A stretch of DNA of 64,000 nucleotides from Nocardia sp. NBC_00416 (GCF_036032445.1 NZ_CP107932.1:1304501-1368500), one strand, 5' to 3'; counted from the first letter of the stretch, positions 35,387 through 44,859 are shown. Made by a program: numbers and translations. Notes: generated by a model from the letters alone, not told the origin.

Positions 35387-36256
35387 ATGGGCACCGGCAA
35401 GCACAGAGCAGTCAGCCCGCGTCGGCAGCGGGTGGGGTCCATGGTCGTGGCGGGGGCGGTTCCCGTGGTCCTCACTCTGGTCGGAAGCGGTAGCGCGAAC
35501 GCGGAACCGGATCGGCACGTTCCGGTGAGCACGACCGACCGCATCGCGCCCGTGGCCGGCGATGCGGATCCGGCCGCCGGATCCGAGCAAACGGAGGGAT
35601 CCTCGCAGCGGCCGGCCGCCGATGCGCCGAATGTGCGTCCGTACTACGGCGTCCGATTCCCTGATGACACGTTGTCTTCGCTGCAGTGGGCGCGGACGGC
35701 CCCGAAGAACGAGTATCTGGCGCCGTTGGAGGGGTTGCACGCACCGGCTCCGGTGGCGCCCGTACCGCCGATCACGCCGCCGCCCGGCGTGCTGCGGTTC
35801 GGCGATGTGCAGGTCGAGTCGCCGGAGTGGCTGCCCCGGGAGCAAGCCGTTCAGCTCAACGACGGGTCCGCGACGGCCGAAGCCGATCTCGCGACCTTCT
35901 TGGATTCGGTGGGCATGGAGCGCACCCGCTCCGACCGCGTCGCCGGTCAGACGCTCGGCGCGGCCGCGCTCGGGGCGGCCGCGGGCGCCGCGGTGGCCAG
36001 CCCCTTCGCCCTGATCGGGGCGGGTGTCGGAGGTGCGATCGGGTTGGCGGTCGGCATGCCGTTCGCGCCCATCGGTCTCGGCGCGGCACCGCTGGGCGCC
36101 GCCTATGGCGCGGCGCTCATGGCGGCTCCGCTGGCCGGGATCGGTGCGGGTATCGGCGCGGGCATCGGCGCGGCGGCCGCGCTGAGCGCCCCTCCCCGGG
36201 CTCTCGGCCCCGCTCCGGATCCTGCCGGCGTCGCGGACGAGGCGATCGGCAGCTGA
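35387..36256 (+). CDS. Secreted glycine-zipper protein, paralogue 1
   Basis: This 289-residue exported protein has a signal peptide (SMVVAGAVPVVLTLVG ... SANAEP), a Pro-rich stretch with YLAPLEGLHAPAPVAP, a conserved core (LATFLDSVGMERTRSDR) and a C-terminal Gly/Ala-rich hydrophobic region with repeated G-x3-G spacing, a glycine zipper. It shares this layout with the two proteins at 48558-49436 and 49658-50530. Function is unknown; the zipper suggests insertion in or oligomerisation at the cell envelope. AAAGG lies upstream of the ATG. Confidence 0.8.
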   Translation: MGTGKHRAVSPRRQRVGSMVVAGAVPVVLTLVGSGSANAEPDRHVPVSTTDRIAPVAGDADPAAGSEQTEGSSQRPAADAPNVRPYYGVRFPDDTLSSLQWARTAPKNEYLAPLEGLHAPAPVAPVPPITPPPGVLRFGDVQVESPEWLPREQAVQLNDGSATAEADLATFLDSVGMERTRSDRVAGQTLGAAALGAAAGAAVASPFALIGAGVGGAIGLAVGMPFAPIGLGAAPLGAAYGAALMAAPLAGIGAGIGAGIGAAAALSAPPRALGPAPDPAGVADEAIGS

Positions 36257-36312
36257 CTGTCGGCCGCCGGTGTCGTGTCTCGGTGCCCGGTCGGGATGTC
36301 GCGGGTCACCGA

Positions 36313-37365
36313 TCAGCGGAGTCGGACGAGTGCGGTCGCGCGGCCGAAGATCCGACGACCCGCGTGCCGCGCGGTGAGGGCGATCGTCGCCGTCCGGTTC
36401 TCCGGATCGACCGCTTTCACCTTGCCGCTGTACTCGATTCGCGCGCCCTCGCCGGTGACGTGGACCGGACTGGTCAAACGCACCGCGTATTCCCTGACCG
36501 CGCCGGGGTCGCCGAGCCAGGACGTGATGAATCCCGCGCCGATGCCGATTGTCAGCATTCCGTGCGCGACAGGCGAATCCAGTTCGGCCAGCCCGGCCAC
36601 CTCGCCGCTCCAATGGATCGGGTTGGGATCGCCGGATACTCCCGCGTAGTTCACGAGATCACCGGCGGTGAGCCGGACGGTTCGGGACGGGAGTTCGTCG
36701 CCGACGGAGACGGTGTCGAAGGCGCGCGTGTACAGGCTCACCGAGCGCGCTTCCGTCGGTATCCCGTCGAGTTCCGGCGGTGACCCGATGTTCACGGGCG
36801 CGGGCGTCGGACGAGCCGGCGAGCTCTCGGCGGATCGGAAGCTGTGCATGAGCACCCCGGCGCCGAGGTCGGCGAGGTTCGGATCGACGCCGGTTCTGCC
36901 CACGATGCCGGTGCGCGAGATGATGACCGGTTCACCGTCGCCGTCGGTGACCACGGTGGTGAAACCCATCAGATCGCCGCCGAACGCCCGCCGGAACGAG
37001 TCGAGGCGCACCTCGAAGAACAAGGAATCGCCGTGGCGGATCGGGCGGAGATAGCGGATCACCTGATCGGTCTGCATGATCTGGCTCAGGTCGTAGCCGG
37101 TGAGCACGGACTCGAACATCTCTGCCTGCGCCAGGAATCCCGGCACCGAGAAGAATGTCAGGGGTGCGATCAAACCGCCGTGTCCGTAGTCGGCGCCGGC
37201 GTCCTCGGACCAGTGAACCGGATGGTGATCCTGGACGGCACGGGCGAATTCGCGGATCTTTTCCCGGCCGACCACGTAATGGTCACGGGCGCGGTAGCGC
37301 TGCCCCAGCGGTAGGCCCGGGCCGCTCGCCCGTGGCGGGGCATCGGCAACGAAGGCGTCGCTCAT
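36313..37365 (-). CDS. Fused (3R)-hydroxyacyl-ACP dehydratase, HadA/HadB-type double hotdog
   Basis: This 350-residue protein joins two MaoC-like hotdog domains. The N-terminal half has the FAS1-like dehydratase/HadA pattern (REFARAVQDHHPVHWSEDAG). The C-terminal half has the HadB/MaoC hydratase motif (NYAGVSGDPNPIHWSGEVA, with catalytic Asp and His, and SPVAHGMLTIG). In mycolate-makers, HadAB dehydrates the growing meromycolate chain. Its start lies five bases after the mycolyltransferase stop, so the two form an operon: chain building and mycolate transfer. Confidence 0.9.
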   Translation of the reverse strand: MSDAFVADAPPRASGPGLPLGQRYRARDHYVVGREKIREFARAVQDHHPVHWSEDAGADYGHGGLIAPLTFFSVPGFLAQAEMFESVLTGYDLSQIMQTDQVIRYLRPIRHGDSLFFEVRLDSFRRAFGGDLMGFTTVVTDGDGEPVIISRTGIVGRTGVDPNLADLGAGVLMHSFRSAESSPARPTPAPVNIGSPPELDGIPTEARSVSLYTRAFDTVSVGDELPSRTVRLTAGDLVNYAGVSGDPNPIHWSGEVAGLAELDSPVAHGMLTIGIGAGFITSWLGDPGAVREYAVRLTSPVHVTGEGARIEYSGKVKAVDPENRTATIALTARHAGRRIFGRATALVRLR

Positions 37366-37370
37366 CTCCG

Positions 37371-38444
37371 TCAGCCGATATTGGCGGAGAGATCGGGCAG
37401 CATGCGCAGGGCTTGCTCGGCCCAATTGTTCCAGGCGTGGATGCCGTAGGCGGGGAAGTCGTAGTGCACGTTCTGTGCGCCGAGTGTCGCCATCCTGACC
37501 TGGAAGGCCCGGGTGTTGACCAGGGCCAGGGCCTCGAGTCCCATCCCATTGACGGTATTGATGCTCGGGGTATCCGTGGCGGCCGGTAGACCGCTCGCCG
37601 CCGAGACCCACAGCCGCGTGTTGTTCGCGACGAGCCGGGGGGCCGCGACGAACGGATCGATCCGCAGCCATTTCGGGTCCCAGGGCGCGGCCATCGCGTC
37701 CACGTTGTAGCCGCCGGCATCGACCATGGCGACCCGGATGGCCTCGCGCATTCCGGGTGCGGAGATGTTGAGGTAGCCGGAGTAGGACCCCGCGAAGCTG
37801 AACTGGGCCGGGTACTGGGCCGCCAGCGTCAGTGCTGCGCTGCCGCCCATCGACAGGCCGAAGATACCGTTGCGTTGGGTGGAGAAGCCCAGCCGGTCGC
37901 GCAGCGCGGTGGGCAGTTCGCGGGTCAGGAAGGTTTCCCACTTGTAGGTGTAGGACTTGCCGGGGCCCGCCGACAGGGCCTGCAGCCCGCCGGACCCCGA
38001 AGACGATCCGGACGAGGAGCCGGCGGCCGATCCCGATCCCGGCGATACGCCGAGGAAGGTGCTGGGTGCGTTCCAGTCGGTGTAGAAGCTGGATTGCCCG
38101 CCCACCGGCATGACCACATTGATATTCCACTTGGTGAATTCCCGGACGATATCGGTATCGATCTCCCAGCCGCTGAGATCTTCGCGTGCGCGCATTCCGT
38201 CCAATGCGTAGACCACCCGCGAGGTATTGCCGTCCGCGGCGCGGAAAACCCGCGATTTGATGGGACCCATACTGGAATCGACCCAGAAATCCGCCCCGGC
38301 GGGATCGAAGGCCGCCCGGGCGGGGGCGGTGCTGCCGCCGACCAGTGAAACAGCCTGGATCACCACGGCGAGCGCGGCGGCGGCCAGCCAGAAAGCGCGG
38401 CGGAGCGGGGCGCCCCACGGCGCCGGAGACAAACGGGTTCGCAT
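37371..38444 (-). CDS. Mycolyltransferase (antigen 85/esterase family), secreted
   Basis: This 357-residue alpha/beta hydrolase has a signal peptide (AFWLAAAALAVVIQAV ... APARAA) and the Ag85 layout: STMGPI-like start, VVYALDGMRA, NVVMPVGGQSSFYTDWN, the nucleophile elbow GLSMGGSAALTLAA and the final YGIHAWNNW with the catalytic His. These enzymes transfer mycolates between trehalose monomycolate and the wall. A Ser/Gly-only loop (GSSSGSSSGSGG) interrupts the domain after GVSP. The ATG at 38444 is preferred over an upstream GTG because it fits the signal peptide. Confidence 0.9.
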   Translation of the reverse strand: MRTRLSPAPWGAPLRRAFWLAAAALAVVIQAVSLVGGSTAPARAAFDPAGADFWVDSSMGPIKSRVFRAADGNTSRVVYALDGMRAREDLSGWEIDTDIVREFTKWNINVVMPVGGQSSFYTDWNAPSTFLGVSPGSGSAAGSSSGSSSGSGGLQALSAGPGKSYTYKWETFLTRELPTALRDRLGFSTQRNGIFGLSMGGSAALTLAAQYPAQFSFAGSYSGYLNISAPGMREAIRVAMVDAGGYNVDAMAAPWDPKWLRIDPFVAAPRLVANNTRLWVSAASGLPAATDTPSINTVNGMGLEALALVNTRAFQVRMATLGAQNVHYDFPAYGIHAWNNWAEQALRMLPDLSANIG

Positions 38445-38719
38445 CGGGGAGCAGGGCCTTTCGTCCGGATGAGCGCATGGTCGGCGCCGCCGGCTATCGC
38501 CGACCACGTCTTTCCGACCGGTGCCGAACAGCCCGTGGCCCCCGCCACGGCATCGGCATACCGATCGGTCTGTCGCTACCGGACTCTTGCCCGTTACCTA
38601 TTTGTGATCTTACTCGCGTCGGTCGAGTCGGAGGTATCACTGACTTCGGGCGCACCGAGCGTAAGTAGAGCGCGCCACCGCGTGGGGGTCGGCCCCGACC
38701 GAAGAGTTCGCCGGGCCGC

Positions 38720-39055
38720 CTAGCTCTGGGCCTTCTGATAAGCCTCGGCGATCTCGGCGGAAATCCTGCCGCGGTTGGAGACTTCCATTCCGTTCGCGCG
38801 GGCCCATTCCCGGATCGTCTGGGTATCGGCGCTGTTCGTCCTGGGCTGCGGACGGCGTTTGCCCTTCGTCGGCCGACCGCCGACTCGGCGTGCGAACGGC
38901 GTCCACGATCCCAGCGCGTCGCGCAACTTTTCGGCATTGCGCGCCGAGAGATCGATCTCGTAGGTGACACCGTCCAGCGCCAGCGTGACAGTTTCCTCGG
39001 CTGTGGAAGTTCCGTCGTAGTCGTCGACCAGTTCGACGATGACCTTGCGCGCCAT
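38720..39055 (-). CDS. lsr2: Lsr2 nucleoid-associated xenogeneic silencer
   Basis: This 111-residue protein is full-length Lsr2. The N-terminal dimerisation domain starts ARKVIVELVDDYDGT and contains TYEIDLSARNAEKLRDAL. A basic linker follows (RPTKGKRRPQPR). The C-terminal DNA-binding domain includes IREWARANGMEVSNRGRIS, whose RGR inserts in the minor groove of AT-rich DNA. GGAGGA lies five bases before the ATG. It organises the nucleoid and silences horizontally acquired AT-rich DNA. Most actinobacteria carry one main copy near lysS; this separate location suggests a paralogue. Confidence 0.95.
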   Translation of the reverse strand: MARKVIVELVDDYDGTSTAEETVTLALDGVTYEIDLSARNAEKLRDALGSWTPFARRVGGRPTKGKRRPQPRTNSADTQTIREWARANGMEVSNRGRISAEIAEAYQKAQS

Positions 39056-39185
39056 ACAGTCCTCCGAACGGTGGGCAAATTTTCCGGGTAATCGTAGCCA
39101 TAGGCGACGCCCGGATCGGAATCCGGCAGTTGGGTCCGTGATCACGGAGCCGGAAGACGCGGGCCGCGCGCGGTGTTCCACGGGT

Positions 39186-40160
39186 GTGCAACTGTCGCTT
39201 CTGGATCGGTCACGGACGCGGGTCGGCGAACCCGAATCGGCCGCGCTGGCGCATACCGTCGAACGGGCGGTGGCCGCGGAGAAAGCAGGGTATCGGCGGT
39301 TCTGGGTGGCCGAACATCATGCGGTGCCGGGAATAGCTTCGGGGTCGCCGCCGGTGCTGATGGCGGCACTGGGGGTGCGGACATCGACCATCCGGATCGG
39401 ATCCGGGGGTGTGATGCTGCCCTACCATCAGCCGCTGGTGGTCGCCGAGCAGTTCCTGGTGCTCGAAGCGCTGTTCCCGGGGCGGATCGATCTCGGGCTG
39501 GGCCGTTCGCCCGCGTTCACCGCCCCGGTGCGCCGGGCGATGCGCCAGGACGTGGGCGGACCGGACCGGTTCGAAGCGGACCTGGCCGAACTGCGCGGCT
39601 ACCTCGACCGGACCGGTCCGGTTACCGCGCATCCGGTCGTCGACGGGACGATTCCCCTGTTCGTGCTGGCCACCGGCGAGTGGCTCGGGGTAGCCGCGCG
39701 GTCGGGTCTGCCGGCGGTCCTCGGCGGTCCGCTGGTACAGAGTCCGGATCTGGAGTCGGCGCTGGCCGGCTACCGGCGTGACTTCCGGCCGAGCATTCGG
39801 GCGCAACGGCCCGAGATCGTCCTGGCGTTGGACGTTACGGTCGCCGACACCGATGAGCAGGCCCGTCGGCTGGTGCTGCCCGAGGCGTGGGCACTCGCGC
39901 GGTCGCGGACTACCGGTGAGTTTCCGCCGCTGGAACCGATCGAGTCGATCGAGAACCGGTCGTGGACCGAGCAGACGCGCAGCCGGGTCGAGGCGGTGAC
40001 GCGGAACGCGGTGGCGGGCTCGCCGGACACCGTGCGTCGTCGGCTCGAGGAACTCGCCGATCGCACCGGAGCCGCCGAACTCCTGGTGACGACCTCCACC
40101 TACGACCGTGCCGCCCTCGCGGAATCCGATGCCGCGCTGACGCGGATCATCGCCGGTTGA
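39186..40160 (+). CDS. LLM-class flavin-dependent oxidoreductase (MsnO8-like)
   Basis: This 324-residue luciferase-like TIM-barrel protein has the pattern of the MsnO8-type group: LSLLDRSRT at the start, RFWVAEHHAVPGIASGSPPV, RIGSGGVMLPYHQPLVVAEQF and LFPGRIDLGLGR. It lacks an obvious reductase neighbour. It starts at GTG 39186 (the first codon that gives a normal barrel start); a GTG at 39138 is also in frame. Its stop abuts the convergent hydrolase stop with no gap. Confidence 0.9.
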   Translation: MQLSLLDRSRTRVGEPESAALAHTVERAVAAEKAGYRRFWVAEHHAVPGIASGSPPVLMAALGVRTSTIRIGSGGVMLPYHQPLVVAEQFLVLEALFPGRIDLGLGRSPAFTAPVRRAMRQDVGGPDRFEADLAELRGYLDRTGPVTAHPVVDGTIPLFVLATGEWLGVAARSGLPAVLGGPLVQSPDLESALAGYRRDFRPSIRAQRPEIVLALDVTVADTDEQARRLVLPEAWALARSRTTGEFPPLEPIESIENRSWTEQTRSRVEAVTRNAVAGSPDTVRRRLEELADRTGAAELLVTTSTYDRAALAESDAALTRIIAG

Positions 40161-41066
40161 TCACAGCCGACGACGAGTGAGCCGCCTGATCTCCTCGATC
40201 ACCACTTCGGGTTCGGTGACGGGGACATAATGGCCGGATCGGTCCGCGAGGACGTGGCGGCCCGCGGGGGACTGCGCGGCGCGGTGGGCGTGGGAGGCGT
40301 TCGCGGCCGCCCGGATGCGGGCGTTCATTCCGTCCGCGGCTATACCCCCGGAAACGACGGTGAGCGGGAGATCGCCGAGATCGGGTGGGGCGTCGCGCCA
40401 GGTCGCGAGCTCGTCGAGGAAGGTACGGGCCTGGATCGACTGCGTGCGGACGATTCCCGGGGCGAACGCCTCACGTTTCATATCCCGCCGGACATCCGCC
40501 GGTACCGCGTCGAGCATCGAGCGGTACATCAGGCCGAGCACCCCCAGCCGCGCGAGGATCGCGTTCACCGTGATGACGACCCGTTCGGCACGGCGGAACG
40601 CCGGGCCGAACAGCAGGTCGGCCGCCTCGTCGGTGGGGTCGACGAGTACCAGCCCGGCGATCCGTTCTCGGCTCCGTGCCGCGGCGAGGCGGGCGATCAC
40701 CCCGCCGGCGCTGTGTCCGGCGAGGATGAACGGGCCGTTCCCGAAGTGGTCCAGCACATCCAGCAGGTCGTCGGCCATCCGGTCCAGTGTGCGGCCGGCC
40801 GGGTCGGCGGGGCTCCGGCCGAGGCCCGCCCGGTCGTAGACGACGGCGCGGGCGAAACGGCCGACCTCGGGCTGAACGAGTCCCCACATCGAGCGGGTCG
40901 CCGCGGCGCCGGCTTCGAAGACGACCGTCGGCGCCGTCGAATCCGGGGGACCGGACAGCACCATGATGTGCAGGCGCCGGCCGTCGCGGGTGGTGACCCA
41001 CCCCGGCGAACCCTGACTGTGCTGATCGGGTTCGGAAACCGATTCCGTCTCAACCAATTCGGGCAC
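40161..41066 (-). CDS. Alpha/beta hydrolase
   Basis: This 301-residue hydrolase has the nucleophile elbow AGHSAGG, an early oxyanion region VFEAGAAATRSMW, and the final catalytic His in ADRSGHYVPVTEP. No signal peptide is visible, so it should be cytoplasmic. The substrate is unknown. It starts at GTG. Its stop is back-to-back with the upstream oxidoreductase stop (TGATCA). Confidence 0.88.
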   Translation of the reverse strand: MPELVETESVSEPDQHSQGSPGWVTTRDGRRLHIMVLSGPPDSTAPTVVFEAGAAATRSMWGLVQPEVGRFARAVVYDRAGLGRSPADPAGRTLDRMADDLLDVLDHFGNGPFILAGHSAGGVIARLAAARSRERIAGLVLVDPTDEAADLLFGPAFRRAERVVITVNAILARLGVLGLMYRSMLDAVPADVRRDMKREAFAPGIVRTQSIQARTFLDELATWRDAPPDLGDLPLTVVSGGIAADGMNARIRAAANASHAHRAAQSPAGRHVLADRSGHYVPVTEPEVVIEEIRRLTRRRL

Positions 41067-41287
41067 CTTACCTGTGGCGGCCGCAACGGGTGGCCACGTC
41101 GGCGCAGCGGCTGACAGCGACGTCGGAGGGCGCCCTGACCGGGCCCGTGGGCGACGCTATCATCGGCCACGGCCGGGCTGTTCGGGTTGCGTACGCGCGT
41201 CTGCCCCGGGCTGCCGCGCGCGGGTATCGGTGTCGGCGGCTTCGACCGAGCGGGTGGCGGGGAACCCGCCCGTCGCGCGGCGCCCCG

Positions 41288-42178
41288 CTAACCCACCCGG
41301 GTGGTGTGGAATTCGCGGAACGCGTGCAGCGTCTCGGCCGGCGCCTCCAGCTGCGGATAGTGGCCTACTCCAGGCAGTTCCACCACATCGGGATCGGCGA
41401 TCAGTTGGCGGTAGCGGCGCACCATCCTCTCTCCCGACACCGGATCGCGGAGACCGTCGATCAGCCGGACCGGCGTCTGCGGGCGGGTGAGTGCGCCGAC
41501 CCAGCGCTGCCGGTGGGTCCGGCGCTCGGCCATATAACCCATGAGTTTGTGGCCATTGCGTTTCCCGTGCTTACTGCACCACAGCATCCAGAACTGGTGC
41601 ATCTGTTCCTCGTCGGGCCGGGACTCCGGGGCGAATACGGCGCCCAGACTGTGTGCGAACGTCTGCTCGGTGCCGAACCGGCCGACCACCGGGCCCAGCG
41701 GGCTCGCCAGCAGACGCTGGATGGGGCGGGGCCGGTGGGCCTCCGGGAACAGACCGCCGTTGAGCAGACAGACCGATTCGACGACCAGGGACCGGTCGCC
41801 TGCCGCCCGGCGTTCGGCATCGCGGGCGAGCAGTTCCTGGGCCACCGTATCGCCGTAGTCGTGCGCGAGTACGTGGAATTGCGCCGCACCTTGCTCGCGC
41901 AGGAGCTGTTCGGCAAGGTCGGCCTGATCGGCGATCGTGTAGTCGTAGTGCTGCGGTTTGGCCGACCAGCCGAATCCGATCAGATCAGGGGCCAGCACCC
42001 GCTCGAACTGCTCGCACAGCTCCGGCCAGATGGCGTGCCAGTCCCAAGAGGCGGTCGGAAAGCCGTGTAGGCACAGCAATGTGCCCGAGGACCCGGTACC
42101 GCCCGAGCGCCAGAAGATCTGGTGTCCGCGATGAGTGAAGCGCTGCCCTTTCGACCGCCAGCTCACAAACTCGTCCAT
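41288..42178 (-). CDS. Alpha/beta hydrolase with Asp nucleophile (epoxide hydrolase/haloalkane dehalogenase-like)
   Basis: This 296-residue protein has the oxyanion motif LHGFPTASWDWH and a nucleophile elbow AHDYGDTVA, with Asp rather than Ser, typical of epoxide hydrolases and haloalkane dehalogenases. The last His is in VGHYPQLEAPAETL. ATG 42178 is chosen because the family fold begins there; the frame extends upstream to 42316. It is divergent from a luciferase-like gene. Confidence 0.88.
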   Translation of the reverse strand: MDEFVSWRSKGQRFTHRGHQIFWRSGGTGSSGTLLCLHGFPTASWDWHAIWPELCEQFERVLAPDLIGFGWSAKPQHYDYTIADQADLAEQLLREQGAAQFHVLAHDYGDTVAQELLARDAERRAAGDRSLVVESVCLLNGGLFPEAHRPRPIQRLLASPLGPVVGRFGTEQTFAHSLGAVFAPESRPDEEQMHQFWMLWCSKHGKRNGHKLMGYMAERRTHRQRWVGALTRPQTPVRLIDGLRDPVSGERMVRRYRQLIADPDVVELPGVGHYPQLEAPAETLHAFREFHTTRVG

Positions 42179-42336
42179 GCTCTCAGCATGCCCCGCGACG
42201 GTGCCCGGGTCGAGGATGTCGCGGGCGCGTCGGCGCGACGTCGCGCCCGCCGGAATCGTCCACCCGCCGGGGTAGGCTCGACGCCCGGCAACAGTCGAAG
42301 TCCAGTCCGAATTCAATCCGAACGAGGAGGCCGCCA

Positions 42337-43248
42337 GTGCGGATCGGCATATTGCTCAGTGAACGGTCCGGCGCCGACGCTCTGCGCCAGCTCACCGACG
42401 ACCTCCGCCGCACCGCCGACGAGGGGTTCCAGTCGGCCTGGCTCTCCCATATCTTCGGCTTCGACGCGCTCACCGCGCTCGCGGTCGCGGGGAGTCAGGT
42501 ACCCGATATCGCACTGGGTACCGCGGTGGTGCCCACCTATCCGCGACATCCCGGGGCGCTGGCCCAGCAGGTGCGCACCACCGCGCTCGCGGTGGGCCCG
42601 GATCGCCTGAACCTGGGGATCGGGCTGTCCCACCGGGTCGTTATCGAGAACATGTTCGGATACGACTTCGAGCGGCCGGCCCGTCATATGCGCGAGTATC
42701 TCTCGGTGCTGGGTCCGCTGCTGGACCGGCAGCCCGTGTCCTACACGGGCGAGACGGTGACCGGGAATCTGGAGCTGGGCATACCCGACGAGGGCCGGAT
42801 CCCGGTGCTGCTGGCCGCCCTGGGCACCCAGATGTTGCGCCTGGCGGGCCGGCGCGCCGACGGCACCGTGCTGTGGATGACGGGCCCGGCCACCATTCGC
42901 GACCACATCGAACCCACGATCGCCGCGGCCGCCGCGGAGGCGGGGCGGCCGCCGGCTCGGATCGTGTGCTCGCTGCCGGTGCTGGTGACCGATGACGTCG
43001 AGGGGGCACGGGAGCGCGCGGCCCGCACCTTCGCCACCTACGGCACACTGCCGTCGTACCGGGCGATGATGGACCGCGAAGGCGCGGCGGGTCCCGCGGA
43101 TCTGGCGATCATCGGTTCCGAGGAGCAGGTGGCGGACCGCGTTCGCGAGGTCTTCGAGGCGGGCGCCACCGAGTTCGTCGGCTCGGTCTTCGCCGGCGGT
43201 GCCGACGCCCAGCGCACCCGCGCGCTACTGGCCGGGCTGGCGACCTGA
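42337..43248 (+). CDS. LLM-class F420-dependent oxidoreductase
   Basis: This 303-residue luciferase-like protein begins MRIGILLSERSGAD and has SAWLSHIFGFDALTALA, VVPTYPRHPGALAQQVRTTA and RLNLGIGLSHR, typical of actinobacterial F420-dependent LLM enzymes. AGGAGG lies nine bases before the GTG start. It is one of three luciferase-like enzymes in the window and is divergent from an Asp-nucleophile hydrolase, with which it may share a catabolic role. Confidence 0.9.
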   Translation: MRIGILLSERSGADALRQLTDDLRRTADEGFQSAWLSHIFGFDALTALAVAGSQVPDIALGTAVVPTYPRHPGALAQQVRTTALAVGPDRLNLGIGLSHRVVIENMFGYDFERPARHMREYLSVLGPLLDRQPVSYTGETVTGNLELGIPDEGRIPVLLAALGTQMLRLAGRRADGTVLWMTGPATIRDHIEPTIAAAAAEAGRPPARIVCSLPVLVTDDVEGARERAARTFATYGTLPSYRAMMDREGAAGPADLAIIGSEEQVADRVREVFEAGATEFVGSVFAGGADAQRTRALLAGLAT

Positions 43249-43272
43249 CCCGGCGACTTCGGCCGCGCCGGC

Positions 43273-44178
43273 TCAGCCGGCGCGGGTGATCATCACCGGG
43301 CATGCGGAGTGCTGGATCAACGACTGGCTGGTCGAGCCGAGCAGCAGTCCGCGGAATCCGCCGCGACCCCGGCTACCGACCACGACCAGTTGCGCGCGTT
43401 CGGACCATTCCCGCAGGTGCTGCGCCGGAGTCGACGGATAGACCTCCCGCCGGACCGTCACCTCGGGATAACGCTGCTGCCAGCCGGCCAACCGTTCGGC
43501 CAGGACCGCCTGCTCGGCGGTTTGGAGGTCTTCGGCGGGGATCTCGATATAGCCGGTACTGGCGAATTCGGTGAAGGTGAGGTCGCTCCAGGTGTGCACG
43601 GCGACCAACTCCGTCTTGCGCTCGGCGGCCTCCGCGAACCCGGCGGCCACGGCGGTATCGCTGACCGGACTGCCGTCGATGCCGACGACGACCGGACCGT
43701 CGGTGATGTCCTCGCCGTTCTCGCGTACCGCGACGATGGTGCCGCGACCATGTGAAGCGACCGCCAGAATGGTGGATCCCAGATGCGCGACCGCGCCCCC
43801 GCGCCGAGATCCGAGCACCACCATATGTGCCGATTTGGACAGCTCGATGAGCATCTTGGCGGGGCTCTGCTCCGAGAGCAGGGTGTCCACGGCAAGGTCG
43901 GGAGCGGTCTCGTGCGCTACCTGCGCCCCGGTCGCCAATGCCTGCTCGCCGTGCGTTCGCAGGGTCTGGACGGCTTCGTCGACCATCGGCTGATATGCGA
44001 CGAGCCACGTCTTGGCCGGGGTCGAATTCATCCCGTAGGCGATGACCAGGCGCCGCCCGCGGCGGGCGGCCGTCGCGGCGCCCCAGCGGATGGCCGAATG
44101 GGCGGCGGCGGAACCGTCGGCGCCCACCACGACGGCAGCGGATACGAGCCGGTGCGGATCGTCTTCGTGTGCGGTCAT
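43273..44178 (-). CDS. Universal stress protein, tandem UspA domains
   Basis: This 301-residue protein has two Usp domains. Each starts with the V-V-V-G-x-D-G-S strand (VVVGADGSAAAHSA; VVVGIDGSPVSDTA). The second ends in VVVGSRGRGGFRGLLLGS, an ATP-binding loop; the first has the related VVLGSRRGGAVAHLGS. Mycobacterial homologues bind ATP and respond to hypoxia and stress. ATG 44178 is the first plausible start; the open frame beyond it is not coding. Confidence 0.92.
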   Translation of the reverse strand: MTAHEDDPHRLVSAAVVVGADGSAAAHSAIRWGAATAARRGRRLVIAYGMNSTPAKTWLVAYQPMVDEAVQTLRTHGEQALATGAQVAHETAPDLAVDTLLSEQSPAKMLIELSKSAHMVVLGSRRGGAVAHLGSTILAVASHGRGTIVAVRENGEDITDGPVVVGIDGSPVSDTAVAAGFAEAAERKTELVAVHTWSDLTFTEFASTGYIEIPAEDLQTAEQAVLAERLAGWQQRYPEVTVRREVYPSTPAQHLREWSERAQLVVVGSRGRGGFRGLLLGSTSQSLIQHSACPVMITRAG

Positions 44179-44354
44179 AGGCCGAGTATCCACCCGGCAA
44201 CTGGTACCGGCGATATCCCCGGCCGTGTCTCCATGATCGAATGTCGCGGAAATCGTCGCTCGCCGGTACCGCCGTGCGCGACCGGCGATTTCCATTCGCG
44301 GCGCGCCGTGGACGAGGCTTGTCGAATGCGTCGGATTATGCAGATCATGATCGC

Positions 44355-44852
44355 GTGCTGATATCGGACGGAGTGATCGGGCTACGGCCGATCGAGGTGG
44401 CCGACGCCGCCGCGCAGCCGGCCGCCGGGGACCGGGAATCGCTGCGCCGTGCGCCGGGCACTCGGACTCCGAATATTGTGGCGGAATTCGAACGCTACGT
44501 CGCGGAATGGGCCGACGACGGTCCTCGGAAGACATTCGGTGTGGTGGATGTCGTTTCCCGCACGCTGGCCGGGACTCTGGCTCTGGCGCTGGAACAGGAA
44601 TTCCTCAGGAAGCGTCAGGCCGATATCGAGTACGGGATATACGCCCCGTGGCGTGGGCGGGGCATCGCGGGCCGGAGCGTGATTCTGGCCTGTCGATATC
44701 TGGCCCGGCACGATCTGGCCGATGAGGCAGTACTGCGGATAGACCCGGACAATATGGCGGCGATCGCGCTGGCTCATCACCTCGGATTCCACTTCCATCA
44801 CACCGCCGCCGGCCCGGACGGCAAACTCGACTGGTTCATCCAGGCGGTGTGA
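44355..44852 (+). CDS. GNAT-family N-acetyltransferase
   Basis: This protein of about 165 residues has the GNAT layout: GVIGLRPIEVADAA, KTFGVVDVVSRTLAGTLAL, the acetyl-CoA loop region EYGIYAPWRGRGIAGRSV and a late L-x-I-D-P-D-N-M-A-A-I-x-L-A-H-H-L-G-F. The start is uncertain: GTG 44355 begins near the first strand, while an ATG at 44241 in the same frame would add 38 residues with no family resemblance. It is convergent with ku, seven bases apart. Confidence 0.8.
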   Translation: MLISDGVIGLRPIEVADAAAQPAAGDRESLRRAPGTRTPNIVAEFERYVAEWADDGPRKTFGVVDVVSRTLAGTLALALEQEFLRKRQADIEYGIYAPWRGRGIAGRSVILACRYLARHDLADEAVLRIDPDNMAAIALAHHLGFHFHHTAAGPDGKLDWFIQAV

Positions 44853-44859
44853 CCGAATT

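Noticed and set aside
40158..40163. Back-to-back stop codons TGATCA as a regulatory palindrome
   Set aside because: It simply reflects two convergent genes ending without a gap.
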